A stretch of DNA of 64,000 nt from Castor canadensis (GCF_047511655.1 NC_133390.1:128393583-128457582), one strand, 5' to 3'; numbered from the stretch's first letter, positions 23,640 to 36,207 are shown. The notes: generated by a model from the letters alone, not told the origin. A program made the numbers and translations.

Positions 23640-24290
23640 TGTGATGTCACTCAATTGACATCTATTTACTGAGTCTGTAGGTTAAGACTGGCACTTTGCT
23701 AGGCATGGGGATAAAATTATGATTAAAAAAATTCTGCCCTTGTGATGCTAAAAGTGTACTGAGGAATCCAAGGATGAAATGAATGAACACTCAAAACCAA
23801 TTAAAGAAAGTTTCAGTGCACTATAAAGGAATATAGTAGGGACACCTGCTTTTAGCTTGAGAAGTGGTAAGGGAAGATCTCTTTGTGGAAGTGATATTTT
23901 AGTTGACATCCAAAAGAGAAAAAAGAATGTAGGTGAAGAGTGAGAGGAGAATGAAGACAACAAGACAGGCAGAAGAAATAGAAGGTATTAATGCCCTGAG
24001 GCAGACAAGTGTTTGTGTTTTTGAAGGGCTGAAAGAAGTCACAATGGCCACATGGTGAATGAACATGGAGGAAATGAAAAGCTGAGGCTAAAGAACGTGA
24101 TAGAAGCCAGCTTGGATAGAGTCTCATAGGCTGTGACAAATACTTTGGTCTTTATTTTGAGAGCATTGGCAAACTGTTGAACATAGGCTAACATTCAATT
24201 TGTGATTTAAGAAGATCACTTGGTCAGCTGTGTGGAAAATAAATCCAAAGGGACCATGACCCAGGGAGGCTGGTGTGAGGATTCTTTATG
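23640..24290 (+). repeat. Ancient interspersed repeat, family not named
   Basis: Starts with a 'acatctatttactgagtctg...gctaggcatggggataaaa' stretch, continues with gaagaaatagaaggtattaa, gccctgaggcagacaagtgt, ggctgtgacaaatactttgg, aagatcacttggtcagctgt. Similar to the pieces at 18090-18300 and 27600-28000, so these seem to be parts of one old family. Confidence 0.5.
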
Positions 24291-24299
24291 GAGTATGTA

Positions 24300-26080
24300 C
24301 AGATGCATGTATTATTTTGCCTTTTATATCTGGAGCTCTATCTTTAAGTGGATACAGGTATCTATTTGATACAGTACCACTTATTGGAAATGTCTTTTCT
24401 CCACTGCTGTTGTAGTACATCTTTGTCATAAATCAGTTTCTAGCCTGTTTATTGTTGTTTGTCTCTGGATTGTCTATTGAGATCCATTGGTCTATTTTTC
24501 TCACAAAGACTATACTCTCTCTCTTACAGTGCCTTTATGATAAATTTTGATGTCTGCTGTATGCGTTTTTCATCTTTGTTCTTCAAAATTGTATTGGCTA
24601 CCTTTGGCTTTTTGCCTTTTCACCTAATTCTAGCATTGGTTTTGTCAGTTTTCACACTCTTGCATGCATACACATATGCAAGCATGCACTTGTGTGCACA
24701 TACCCATACCAATCCCTAATGTAATTTTGATAAGGATTATCATTTTGAGGAAAATCTAGATTTTTATAATACTGAAACTTCCAATCTATGAAACATAGAA
24801 TTTATCTCCATTCATATAGGCTTTCTTTAATTTCTCTCAATAATGTTTTGTACTTTTCTGTTAATGTTCTCATATGTATTTCTTTAGATTTACTCCTAGA
24901 TATTTAATAATTTTTGGTGCTATTGTAATGGTATCTAAAAACATTTTTGTTTTATAATTGTTACTGTCATATATAAATGCAATTAAAGCTTTGAGAATTG
25001 ATCTTTAATAGTCATGATAAATTTATTTATTAATCTTGAAGTTTGTGGATAATTTTGAATTTTTCATGTATACTGTCATGTTATTTTTGGACAATGACAA
25101 TATTATTTTCTTTCTGTGTTGTTTTATTTTTGTTTTTGGTGGTACTGGGTGTTTTGAACTCAGTGCCTCAAGCTTGCTAGGCAGGCACTCTACCAATTGA
25201 GCCACTCTGCCAGACCTTATTATTTTCTTTCTAGTACTTATGCTGTTATTTTTTCTCTTACTGAGCTAGTTAAAATCTGTAGTACAATGAGGAATACAAA
25301 TGGAGATGGCTTTGTTCTAGACTTAGAAACAAGGTATTATCTTCTAAATTATTTGATGAGTGAAACACCAGGTATTTCCATTTTAATTGTAATATCTTTG
25401 ATTATTGGTGACCAAAATCTTTCCTTATTTATTGCGCACTGAGCACTACGTATTATGCATACTTTCTCTGTTGTGCATTAAGTTGCTAATTCATATCCTT
25501 TGCCCATCTTTTCATTGATAGACATCAATTCTAAGTTGAAATGTAAGAACTCCTTAGATATTATGAGTTATTGCCTTATCTCTCATATATAGCAATATTT
25601 TTCATTTGCCACTAGCCCTTTAATTTTCTATATGCATTTAAAATATTTAATCATGGAAAATATAAAAAGTACATAAAAATACAGTAGTATGATGAGCCTC
25701 ATGAATCTATCACTCAATTTCAATCATCATTTATATTTTGTTTACAGAATTTTTTGATTTATTAAAGTTTTACATTGGTGTGTTGTCAAATATTTTAATT
25801 TTTTCCAGTTTTCAGTCTTTTGATGTAGAAATTTTAATTTTAATGTTGCTTATGCATATCAATTTTTTTCTGTTGTGTTTTGACTTTTAATATCTTAAGA
25901 TGTCTTTTCATATTATGAAGTTGTAGAGATACTTTTGTTCTCCTTTAAAAGATTTCCATCTCAGATTGAAAGAAGCGTGTCTTCTCTAGCTGGTGTGACA
26001 GTGGTCTGTATTCATTTGATCAACTAACTATATACTTCTGTATTTTTCTCTTCTATATTTTTATGAACTTTTTGGCTGTC
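24300..26080 (-). mobile_element. Ancient L1 (L1M-type) ORF2 relic
   Basis: Old minus-strand L1: 'gagatccattggtctatttt' and 'ttcttcaaaattgtattggctac' (24480-24620), 'ctcctagatatttaataatt' (24893), then the RT-to-C-terminal region 25220-25440. The part from 25440 on (tttgcccatcttttcattga, ttattgccttatctctcata) is C-terminal-like but out of order, so this is two pieces or one rearranged. An ID SINE interrupts it. Coding capacity is lost. Confidence 0.7.
25101..25232 (-). mobile_element. ID-like SINE with 15-bp TSD
   Basis: tRNA-derived SINE (25116-25217), antisense: ggtggtactgggtg ... ttgctaggcaggcactctac, gagccactctgccag. Perfect TSD tattattttctttct at 25101-25115 and 25218-25232. It sits inside ancient L1. 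Confidence 0.9.
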
Positions 26081-27040
26081 TTGCTTTACCACTTTTTGAG
26101 AACACAGAAGTATCACAGGTTAAAGAGGAGATGACATGCACATGACTCCTTTAATTTAATTTCACTTCTTTTCTTCCAAATCTGAATTCAGCAAAATACT
26201 CAAAAGTCCATTACAACATAAGTGTGTGGTTAAGTTGTTGTACTATAAAATCTTGTTTCTCTGTAGGCTGGTTCTCCAGTATCCCTCAAGGAATATAAAT
26301 ATTGTTTAAAAATCCAGAAATATCAAATTGCAGAGAAAGTATCTGAAAGCAGCTGGCATGGACCCCAGACTGATGGTGTAGGCCTGATATTCAGTGTTGA
26401 GTTTGCTGCCAACTGATGGAAGGAGCCCCGTGACCCTCACTTTCTTCAGCGCTGAGGAATGTGGGATGGACAAAGGGAGACAGAGAGATGGAGAGACAGA
26501 GGAATGTGGAAGATAGAGAAGTGTAGAGAAGCCTCATGATCAACTGTGGCAAGTCCCTAGTGCCACAATGACTGAAGATGAGCAGGGCTTTGAAGGAGAA
26601 TGAGACCACAATGCAGAAAGCCCTGGTGGTCTCTGAGGCTGTGGAGGATGTTGGCCAGCCCAGGTTTTTGTTAGAGGTGCAGAGATTAATTTAAGAACAA
26701 TATTCTTATTTTGAATGCTCCTATGTGGGCCTTATATATGCCAGGGAGTCTTCCAGAAGGCCACCCCATACATTTGCATTATCTTCCTGCCACCTATGGC
26801 ATTTCACTTAAGGGTACATCCTCATACATCCTCAACATCCGATGGACTAGTGTAAGCAGTCTAGAATGCCTGTTCCACAAAGATGCCAGGAAAATGTTTT
26901 CACTGAGATGTGATTTAGCTTATATTATATTTGTGTGTGGAATAGAGGACATAGATTTCTGACAATTTGATGTTGTGATGAAAATGATTGTCCTCAAAAG
27001 GGACAAGTGCACTTAAACCCCCAGGGGAATAGTTAACTTG
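26081..27040. other. Unique DNA, no gene seen
   Basis: No recognised repeat, RNA or coding exon. Purine-rich patch around 26460-26520. Confidence 0.45.
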
Positions 27041-27577
27041 TAGATATTGGTCTTTTTTTTAATTCATATGTGCATACAATATTTTGGTCATTTCTCCCCC
27101 CTTCCCCCACCCCCTCCCTTACCCCCCCCATCCCTTACCTCTCCTCCCCACCCCCTCGCTACTTGGCAGAAACTATTTTGCCCTTATCTCTACTTTTGTT
27201 GTAGAGAGAGTATAAGCAATAATAGGAAAGACCAAGGGTTTTTGCTAGTTGAGATAAGAATAGCTATACAGGGAGTTGACTCACATTGATTTCCTGTGCA
27301 TGTGTGTTACCTTCTAGGTTAATTCTTCTTGAACTAAACTTTTCTCTAGTTCCTGGTCCCCTTCTCCTATTGGCCTCAGTTGCTTTAAAGTATCTGCTTT
27401 AGTTTCTCTGCATTGAGGGCAAAAAATGCTATCTAGTTTTTTAGGCATCTTACCTATCCTCATACCTCCCCTGTGTGCTCTCGCCTCATCATGTGATCAA
27501 AGTTTAATCCCCTTGTTGTGTTTGCCCTTGATCTAATGTCCACATATGAGGGAGAACATACGATAGATATTGGTCTT
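27041..27577 (-). mobile_element. 5'-truncated young L1 3' end with TSD
   Basis: The young L1 3' UTR and the last few codons region (27055-27563, ~510 bp): T-run, attcatatgtgcatacaata, C-rich tract, gagagagtataagcaataat, ending at gagggagaacatacga. TSD tagatattggtctt at 27041-27054 and 27564-27577. Confidence 0.92.
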
Positions 27578-27599
27578 GATATTCCTCATTTATCATTTT

Positions 27600-28000
27600 A
27601 CCTTCATTCCATCATTGTAATGGAATATCCACGACATACCAGGTACTGAGCTGGCAATGTTGTTTTGGTAATAAAACACCTTAAATTGGAGCACTTGACA
27701 ATATCTGTGGTGTAAACACTCCTACCACAGTTGATTTGAAACTATCTGTATTGTGACAGGGACACTGACTTGGGAAGAGCTGAAGAAATTAGCTTGTGGA
27801 GGCTCATGTAGCATTGCTCCAGTGTACCCTGTGTGATAGGCAGTATGGGTAAACAGTGGCCAGAGACAAAATTTAATGTTCAAGAAGGAGTTGGCTAGGC
27901 AAAGGTAGAGGTAAAGGAGGATGGTGAAGAAGAGGAACTTTTGGCAGAAGAGCAGTTGTGCCAAGGCCTAATGACTGCAGCACAGGTAACAAGAGGAGTT
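27600..28000 (+). repeat. Ancient interspersed repeat, weak
   Basis: caaggtagaggtaaaggagg-like stretch, ggagttggctaggcaaaggt and gtgccaaggcctaatgactg resemble the unnamed old family at 23640-24290. Confidence 0.35.
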
Positions 28001-28102
28001 TTTCTCCATGAAGTTCTGAGCCCTTGGGGAAGGGACTTGCTCTGTACCACTTACAAGAAGAAAGAACAAGTATGTTTTTAATTGTCTTGTTATGACGTAG
28101 TT

Positions 28103-28200
28103 TTACCAGTGGTTCTCAATCTTCAGAATGCATCAGAACCACCTCAAGGTTTTGTTGAGACAGAGATGACTGGGGTCCACCCTGTACGTACAGGATGTTG
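28103..28200 (+). mobile_element. MER5-type (hAT-Charlie) DNA transposon fragment
   Basis: agtggttctcaatcttcaga, atgcatcagaaccacctc and tggggtccaccc match the MER5 non-autonomous element: terminal repeat (cagtggttctcaa) first, then the 'gggccccacccc' part. Confidence 0.75.
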
Positions 28201-30289
28201 CTATTGTTGCTGTAAAAACCATTGAGTATCCCATTTGGTGACATCAATCCTTGGGTTTATTGGCTCCAGAGATCAGGTTCTTACTATTTTTTTGTTTTCC
28301 AGGGCCTCTGTTTGGAGGGACTGTGTTCGCTGTGCTTTGTTGCATCTTTAGTGTCCTGTGAGACGTGGCATTTTAGAAATAATAGCAAGAGGCCTGGTTT
28401 GGAAGACAAAGTCATTTTGGTAGACCCAGGTAACTACTTTGAAGTACCGGTCCCTTCCCTTTTGGGTGAGAGGTTTCCACAAATACCTAAGGGCTCATGT
28501 CCTGAGAGTAGAATGGTCCTGCATTTCTGTCTGCCATGGAGTGGCAGAACTATTTGGGGACCATTTACTTATCAATTTTTATCAACACTCATTAGTTTTG
28601 TTCTTGACCATCCATCCAGGAAATTAACTAATCAGTTAATCAATCAATTGAATTGATTGATTGAATACCTGTGAAGTAATGTGATGTTGGCAACTTTTTC
28701 TGTTACCTGCAATGACTTTCCACTTCCTCTGATTTCCTGGCCTCAGCGGAACTCTTGCCCCTTTCATGGGAAGGACTGATCACACAAAGCATTATTAATT
28801 ATTATTAATTTTAACTGATTGCTTTCATCCAGCTCTTGGAAGCCAAAGGTTTTTGGAAATGAAAGATTTGGCCAAACTGCTTTTGAGAATTCTTACCTGC
28901 AGTACTTATAGAAGTAATCTCTATTATTGCTATCTATGCCTGTTGGTGTGTTTCAGTCCACAGTGATAACCACTGTACTCTAGAAATCATAAAGTGGTTA
29001 AAAAACCCTCACAACCTTTCTTTCCAAAGTATCCTTCATTATGGACTCAATGCTTCCACTAAAACACTGGATAAAATTTTCAGATACATAGTTATCCATG
29101 ACTAGATCAGATACATATTCATCCATACACTTATTTCACATTCCCAAATAAGAAAGAATAGGGTGAGGGCAAGACTAGGAGTGGACTCTTTCATTTTCAT
29201 TTCTTTTGACATTAACCACCTGCTGTCTGCATTATTCTTTTATTCAAGGTGCCAATCATATATTGAGAAAGTAGTGCACTGCAGCCAGTCTGGAGAAATG
29301 TGCATGTGCCCTAGATAATTAACAAGGTAAGACTGGCATAACAATTGCCTTTATAACTAAATATTCCTCAAGTTTATAGAGCAGGTTGACCTGGGAGATC
29401 TAGGTTTCTTGGATGTTAGGCTCCATCTGATCTCACCCTCTCCCTAGGACAGTCCTGGTACTGGTGGGAGAGAGTGCTCTGGCAAGGATTGAGGGACTGT
29501 ATGAGGGCAGAGGGGCAACCCAGCAAGTAGCAGGGCCTGGGGTAGACAGGTTGGGTATGGTGGGCCCACATAGGAGTCACTCCAGGACCAAGCTGAGGAT
29601 TTTGAACTTGAACCCACAGTTATGGGTATGGCTGAGGGCATTTTGAAGACAACTACATAGTAAGAACTTGATATTTTGGTGAGACTGGTGTAGCAATGGG
29701 CAGGGTCTGGATTTGGGGATGGGAGTGGGGGAGTATACAGACTTAGGTACAGCCCAGGTGGTGTGAAGATGATCGAAGCAGTGTGGCGTTCATGATATGG
29801 AGACAGGGAGAAATATGCAGCAGGGAGCCAGTGGCTGGTCAGAACTGAATAAGATAGAAGGGCATTTTTGATTCATAGGAAATGGTAAGATTGGTACTGA
29901 AAAGTGAACCACGAGGGAGGCTTCAGTCTGGCAGGGGATAGGAGCTGATGCCTTCCATTGGAATCTCTTGTCTGCACAGAGACCCCCTTTGACTTCCTCA
30001 GGGGACCTGTCAGTGGATAATAGCAATAGAGGGCTGGTATTTTGCTGAGTTTGGAACAGTTGACAGCAGAGGAATGAGAGCTAGCACTATGAACCAGAAT
30101 CACATCCTCAGTCAAAAAGGGCAAGAACAATGGCCCTTTGGTCTTTGTGTATTATAGGCCAGACATAGTGCTGAGTACTTGGCTTTTGCCATCTTGTTGA
30201 ATTTCCCCTCTTCTTCCCACTCCAAGTGAAGAAAGAAGAATGACTGAAGAGAGAGATCCAAAGTGAAGAGTCCTGGGATGGGGAGGATT
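28201..30289. other. Mostly unique DNA, no gene seen
   Basis: A 144-codon plus frame (28222-28656) has no recognisable domain, no good start context and no sister exon; I take it as chance. 29430-29660 is weakly like the unnamed old repeat. The rest shows nothing I can name. Confidence 0.45.
28638..28662. repeat. 25-nt perfect palindrome
   Basis: aatcaatcaatt, one g, then aattgattgatt: 12-bp arms with a 1-nt centre. Confidence 0.95.
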
Positions 30290-30890
30290 GGGTTCAGTGG
30301 TTGAGAGACTAGCTGAGTGACCTCTTAGAGGCCCTGTCTTCTTAGCTGTGAAAAAGGATACTAATAATTATTGTAACATGATGTAATTCCCATGTCCTGT
30401 TTGCTGCATCACAAACTACACACAAATTCATGTCCAAAAAGGCCAATATCATTTGTTGCACTTAAGAATTTGCAATCTGTGCAGGACCAGGTGGAGGTAC
30501 TTTTGCCTCTGCTCCAGGAGATCTGCAGTGAGGACAGAAGACTGGAGATGGGATGAGGACTTGGAGGCCTCTGGATGCTGTCTTTCCACTGTGACAGTTC
30601 AGGGTTCTAGATGGAGCCAATGTGCAGGAGAGGCTGTCAAGCCCTGGGTTTGTAGGTGGCACAGCTGTATTTCCACTGCATTCTGTTGGCTAAAGTAGTG
30701 CTAGACTCCAAGGGAGGAGACTGATGCTGCCTCTCAACAGAGTGTCCCTCTTTGGAGATTCTTTTAGCTGCTATTGCATAGGGTCATAGGGTTGAAGATT
30801 AAATGAGACAAGGATCATAAAAAGCTTAGCATAACACATGGGACATCTTAAGGGATCAGTCAGTGGCAGCCACTGTCAGTATTAAAGGTA
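30290..30890 (-). mobile_element. MIR split by an LTR
   Basis: Left part 30290-30378 (gctgagtgacctcttagagg, cttcttagctgtgaaaaagg, atactaataatta) and right part 30765-30890 (gcatagggtcatagggttga, agattaaatgagacaagg, aaaagcttagcataacacat) together give one antisense MIR in the right order. The MLT1 LTR between them inserted later. Confidence 0.7.
30379..30762 (-). mobile_element. MLT1-type LTR nested in MIR
   Basis: gctgcatcacaaactacaca is the complement of the LTR 3' end; attctgttggctaaagtagt resembles its 'cattggccaaagcaagtcac' part. Diverged. Confidence 0.55.
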
Positions 30891-30992
30891 GTATTCAGGA
30901 TTACTAGGGAGAGAAAGACATCAGGGACCAGGTGAAAGTGCTGTGATTCAATGATCAAGAGCCCATTGGTAATCTTCTAGAAGCAGATGACC

Positions 30993-31024
30993 GTGGCTGT
31001 GGTGGTGGTGGTGGTGGTGGTGGG
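30993..31024. repeat. (GGT)n microsatellite
   Basis: About nine ggt units. Confidence 0.9.
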
Positions 31025-31605
31025 GAGAAGAAGGGAAGGAATGTAGGAGAAAGAGCTTGCAGGTGGAGGACTTCACCTGGGGAAGATAGGAGAGAAATGG
31101 GAAAGCAGGTGCAGGTGGGTGAGGAGGGCAGCAGGGATTGTCTTAGAGGATTGTCTTCTATGTGGAATGGCTCAGTGTGTCTGTGGGGCCAACTGGGGAT
31201 ATATGCATGTATGTAGGACAAGAAGGAGAGAAAGTAGTGGGAAGGAGGAAGAGGGGTAAGGCCAAGAGACTGAGAGTCTGTGTGGGGATACCTCTATTTT
31301 AAAGGTCACATTTATTCTAGGCAAGCTATTGATTTAAGATTTTTCAGGCAAACGAAAATAACTAGGATGTAAGCTCCTTAGAGGAGGAACTCTGAGAGGA
31401 AGGATTTACAGGTCTCTTTTTTTTTCAGGCTGGGAGACACACAGCCTCTCATGCTAGGTTGAGGGCAATGCTTAAACTGGGAGAGGAGATGGAGGGGCAG
31501 AGAAGGAAGTGGTATATTTTTAGTGTTAGTGGCCTGCAACCTCAACTGTGCATTAAAGAGCAGTGGGGAGCAGCCACTTAGGTAATAGGAAGCGAAGGAC
31601 AGTTT
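31025..31605. other. Purine-rich unique DNA, no gene seen
   Basis: G/A-rich up to 31260 then mixed sequence; nothing recognised. Confidence 0.45.
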
Positions 31606-31609
31606 TGGA

Positions 31610-31960
31610 GCCCAGTGAGTCTGAGATTGGGAAAATCATGGTTCCAGGCCAGCCTGTGTAAAAACACAGAGAATAAAAACAAAACAAAACCCCTTAAACA
31701 CCACCCTCCAAAAAATCTTTCATGAGATCCCCATCTAGATGAATAAAAGCTGGGCATGGTGGTGCATGACTGTTATCTCGGCTATGGAGGAAAGTATAAA
31801 TTAGGAGGATTGCATACCAGTCCAGGCTGGACGAAAGGTGAGATACTGTCTCAAAAATAACTAGAGAAAAAAGAGCTGATGAAGTGCGTCAAGCTGTAGA
31901 GTCCCCGTCTAGCAAGAGCAAAATATCAGTATCACCAAAAAAAAAAAAAAAAAAATCTCT
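31610..31960 (+). mobile_element. Composite SINE: B1-like parts + ID
   Basis: A B1 part (31625-31670, ggttccaggccagcctgtgt), an A-rich linker, a second B1-like monomer (31747-31862, agctgggcatggtggtgcat ... gatactgtctcaaaaata), then an ID unit (31872-31940) and an A18 tail (31938-31956). Same order as 20775-21120. Confidence 0.75.
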
Positions 31961-32084
31961 CCAGGGATATATCCTAGTGATGCATCCTTCCTTCCTTTTT
32001 TTTTTTTTTTCAGTGTAAGGCTATTCATAATTGGCACCATGAATCCCCCTGTGTTTCTGACATGGGCTTTACAGGGTGTGAATA

Positions 32085-32180
32085 TTTTTGGTTTGTTTGT
32101 TCCTTGCTGTATCCCAGAGCCTAATGCAGTGCCTGGCAAAGAGTGACACTTGGTCATTTGTTGAGTGAGTGTGAGGATGA
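32085..32180 (+). mobile_element. L2 LINE 3' end
   Basis: ttccttgctgtatcccagag, cctaatgcagtgcctggcaa and ggtcatttgttgagtgagtg are the L2 3' end. Confidence 0.7.
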
Positions 32181-34252
32181 ACGGGCACCATGGGGAGACA
32201 GGGGCAGAAGGAAAGATTGAGAGTACACCTCAGGCAGCATTTGTCCAGGGTGGCTCTGTGGGAGATGGTTCTGATAATCCACAGTTGATTCCTTAAAAGA
32301 TGATTTCCAGGGATGGAACATGAGGAAAGGAAGGATTATTCTGCAGACCTTGGGAATGATTTTTTTTTCTCTTTCTCTCTCTCCCTCTCAAACCCCACCC
32401 CCCAAAAAAAAAACCCTGACAAGTATTCTTATTTGAAATGCAGAGTGAAATTGTGCATGGTCCTTTAAAAAAGTAGAATGCATTTACTTATGCATAGGCC
32501 ATATGGACTCTGGAGTGGGTGTTTATGGAGCCAAAATAAACTCCCTGGATTCACAGCCATGAGCAGCAAGGCTGGCACAGTTTTCCTCACCTTAGGAAAT
32601 TTCAATTTATTTTGAACAATTTAGAGTGGGCTTTTCCCGTTATAAAATCAGTGTAAGCTTATTATAGAAAATTGCAAAAACACAGAAAAGACAAAGTTTT
32701 GCCAAGTAAACTTTGCAGAGTGTAAGGAGAGTGCTGGTTGATGGCTGCAGGGGAGAGCCCAGAGAGAGAGAGCAGAACAGAGCCTTGTGGCCATTTCTGG
32801 GGCACCTCAAGAGGTGGGCTATAGCATGGCCATCTCTGTCTTCTGAAGGCCAAACCCCCATTCTCCAGATGTCTGCTGGACAGCAGAGTGGAGGGAAACA
32901 GGTTCTGCAGCCTGGCCTTGGAGGGCTATTCTGTCAGCCTGTCCCAAAACTCCATATTATAGCTGTCAAGCTCCTGAGATTCCCCAAAAGAAAGTCTCTC
33001 TTTGAGGGAAAAGGCCGATTGGTGTTTATAGATTTTCTCTAACACCAGCAGGAACAGAGGATGTGTGGGTACCACAGAGAAGCCATGATCAACCCTGGAG
33101 ATTAACAGTCTATTCTTTTGATCCAGCAAAGGGCTGAGGGCTCCTACTTGATATCAAGTCCTGTGCTGGGGGTACAGTGGTGAGTACCTGGGTATGAGGC
33201 CTGTGTTTCTTGAGCTCACAGTTTGGTTTACACATGTCCTCACCCTCAACTGAGGTCATGGGCTAGTGGTCACAGGTCCTCAGGAAAGGTTGTGATCCCA
33301 CCACCTACTTCTACCCAGCTCTGTCCTTTGGAGGGAGGTCCTCATTATCGTCATGGATCCATTCCAGAACCACAATCCAAGTTTTCCTAGCTGTGCTCTA
33401 TTTACTTTGCCGTAGAGTGAGATACTCTAGAGTTTAAAGGAAGCAACAGGGAGTCTTGGTGGAGTAGGTGACAGATGCTGGCCCAACTAACCCTTTCCCT
33501 GTTATAATGCGGAGCAGAAGGAATCGGGCCCTAGCAATGGGGTGGGTGAGGACCTGCCTGCAGCAGGATCTATCACAGCCCTCTCAAAAGTCTTTCCACA
33601 ACCGTTTAGGCAGTCAATATCCTCATCCCACCTCTTCTCTTCCTCTCACAAAATCAGGAAACATCCAGAACTTCCGTAGGAGTCTAGTCATAGCCTATAA
33701 TAATGTCTATCCTAAGGTTGTTTATATCACAGGAAAGATGAACCAAGGGAACAATTGCCAATGCTGGCTTCTCAGACAGGGGAGGGCAAGGGACAGTTTT
33801 GGGGAAGCTTGTCAGCAGAAAGAACCTGGATGTGAATTCAGAGGTCTGTGGGGAAGGCACTGTCCACAACACACTGTCAGAGACTCAGCCCTACAGGGGA
33901 CTTCAAGGGTCTCCTGAAGTCCTCGCTCTTGTCTCAGCCCATGGCACCAAAGTTCTTGGTTGTATCATGACTCTTCAGCTCAGATTTCCTTCAACAACTG
34001 TAGTTTGATTCTCTTTCATATCTACCCAAACCTCAAAAATATTTCAGAAAGTCTGCCATTTTGTCACCTAACATCCTGCTCTACTCACTGTCTCCTACCG
34101 GGAAATACTTGAAAATGGTTTTGCCCATACATGTTGTGAATAGTTTTGAGGAGACAGCTTCTGATGCCACACTCTGATCGCCAGAGAAAGGCTGCTAGGC
34201 ATTAGTAGCTACAACTTCAAACGTTCTTTCCCATCAGTCACACCCATCGTTT
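32181..34252. other. Unique DNA, no gene seen
   Basis: A 149-codon plus frame (33468-33917) and overlapping frames at 32640-33130 have no domain or paired exon. 32630-32700 (ttattatagaaaattgcaaa) may be a bit of old LINE. 32370-32420 is a simple CT/A stretch. Confidence 0.45.
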
Positions 34253-34365
34253 ATTTTTAAGACAGGGTCTTGCTTCTCACCAAGACTGGCTTTGAACTGG
34301 TGATCCTCCTTTCTCAGCCTCCTGAGTGCTGGGCTTACAGGTTCTCACCACCATACTCTGTTGTC
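34253..34365 (-). mobile_element. B1/Alu-like SINE
   Basis: taagacagggtcttgcttct, actggctttgaactggtgat, cagcctcctgagtgctggg, cttacag. Confidence 0.85.
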
Positions 34366-34726
34366 AAATCCACATGTTCTAAATTTCAGTTTTGAAATGA
34401 TGTCTCCATAGCTTACTTTTTTTGTAGAGACAAGTACTTCTTTCTTGTTTCACTTCCCACAGGGGAAATGAGAGGCAGTACTGTGAAATTGCTGTGGGAT
34501 TTCACACAGGGAAACTGAGACTTGTCATTTACATCTATTATTTTTTTCTTCTATGGTTGCTTCATTTTTTTTTTCTTTCTGGAGTTGGAGACTTTGGTGA
34601 GACTGAAATGTAGCAGTGGGTTCATTTCATTCAGGTACTGACTTAGGAAATTAAATATGACTCAAGTATTAGCCAAGTTTGAACCAAGCCCTGGGGTTGT
34701 TCAGCTGGGAAGGAAGGGCTCTGCAT
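34366..34726. other. Unique DNA, no gene seen
   Basis: T-rich; nothing recognised. Confidence 0.4.
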
Positions 34727-34983
34727 TAGTCAGGGTTCTTCAGAGATGCCAGCCAATAGATCTGTATGTATGCCCATATGCCTATCTATGTCTAGCTATC
34801 TACGAGCAGGGATTCACCATGGGAATCGCTTTATGGTCAGTAATGCAACCTGCAAGTTCCACAATGTTGTTTCCAAACTGGGGCCTGGGAGCCAGGGAAG
34901 CCAGTTGTGTTGCTCTCTATCTTAGTCTGAAGGCCTGAAAACTGTTCAAGGCAGAAGAAGAGTTGGTGTTCTGGCTCCATAGA

Positions 34984-35063
<80 letters not shown>

Positions 35064-35225
35064 CTCACCTTTGTTCTCCTTTTTGTTCTGCTTGGATGGT
35101 CCTGCCCACCATGAGTGAGGGCTGAGCCTCCTTTCTCAGTCCACTGTCAAATGCCCATCTGTTGTGGAACACCCTTATAAACATTCCAAGAAACAGTGTC
35201 TCACCAGATACCTGAGCATCCACTA
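34727..35225. mobile_element. MLT2-type (ERVL) LTR
   Basis: gcattagtcagggttcttca, gagatgccagccaatagatc, a mid part gggagccagggaagccag and tctgaaggcctgaaaactg, then ctcagtccactgtcaaatgc and ccttataaacattccaagaa follow MLT2 LTR order. It is split by a long GA microsatellite. No retroviral gene adjoins. LTR orientation is not assigned. Confidence 0.65.
34983..35060. repeat. (GA)n microsatellite
   Basis: About 78 bp of almost pure ga repeat, one aaag interruption near 35004, within the MLT2-like LTR. Confidence 0.95.
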
Positions 35226-35488
35226 ACCCTCAAGCAAACCACTCCAGCGTCTCAGTGTGGCAGTGTGCCAGCCCTCACTCGAATGTGGTTTCTTTACTTA
35301 GGCAGGTGGACCAGGTGGACGGGATCCTCTTCCTGCACTCTTTGCTCTGCTCTAGTTTGGATGCTACTGAAATTCTGTGAACCTCTGAGGCCTCTCACTA
35401 TCCTACACATTGTGTTTTTATTCTTTCATATTTATTACATAAATACTTTTACAATAAAAGTTTTAAAATTTAGTTTTTGTAAACAATT

Positions 35489-35575
35489 TCTTTTTGGCTG
35501 TAGTAGGGTTTGAACTCAGGGCTTTGCACTTGCAAGGCAGGTGCTCCACTGCTTGAGCCATACTTCTAGCCCAAA
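35489..35575 (-). mobile_element. ID-like SINE
   Basis: tttttggctgtagtagggtt, tgaactcagggctttgcact, aaggcaggtgctccactgct, gagccat. Confidence 0.88.
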
Positions 35576-35849
35576 ACTTAGTTTTTTTTAATAGAAAAAA
35601 AGAGATACAGTAGCAATAATGTAAGTATTGTTACCAAACTTTGTCATATATTTTTCTAGCCATTTTATCATGTTTTTAGTTTTTAAAGCCCAGTTATATT
35701 CCTATAGTAAATACAATATTTATCTTAACATTTTAAAACCAAATATCATAACATAATTAGCAATTAATTTTTGTCATTGACTGTTCTTTTTTGCTAGTCA
35801 TTATGTGGAGATACTTTACTTACTTAACTATTCTTCTACTGAAGGGCAT

Positions 35850-36207
35850 TGCTATGGTCTGAGTGTATGTGTTCCTCCAAAATTCATCTGTTGAAAAATT
35901 CTAACCTCAAGGTGATGGTGTTAGGGTGATTAGGGAGGCCCTCCCCCACCCCCCAAAAAAGAGGCCAAAGCTAGAAGTTGTCATCTATGTACTAGAAAGC
36001 ATGTCCTTGGGCTGGATGCAGCTTAGTGGTAGAGCACTTGTCTTGCATGAGGCCCTGGGTTCTAGGAAAAAAAAAGTCATCAAATGCTCAATATGCTGGT
36101 GGCTTGAAGTTGGATTTCCTAGTCCCCAGAACTGTGAGAAATAAATTTCTGGTATTTACATGCTACCCACTTACAGTATTTTGTTATAGAAGTCCAAATG
36201 GACTAAG
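35850..36207 (+). mobile_element. MLT1-type MaLR LTR, holding an ID SINE
   Basis: tgctatggtctgagtgtatg, aattcatctgttgaaaaatt, ctcaaggtgatggtgttag; then, after the SINE, cccagaactgtgagaaataa, atttctggtatttacatgct, ttttgttatagaagtcc. Both ends fit the LTR termini; it carries the AATAAA polyadenylation signal near 36140. Confidence 0.82.
36008..36078 (+). mobile_element. ID-like SINE nested in MLT1
   Basis: gggctggatgcagcttagtg, gtagagcacttgtcttgcat, gaggccctgggtt, then a short A-rich tail. Confidence 0.82.

Noticed and set aside
28222..28656. 144-codon plus-strand open frame
   Set aside because: No recognisable domain, no supporting exons, and the flanks are ordinary non-coding DNA; long chance frames are expected in 64 kb.
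33468..33917. 149-codon plus-strand open frame
   Set aside because: Composition and lack of any motif suggest chance; a competing minus-strand frame overlaps.
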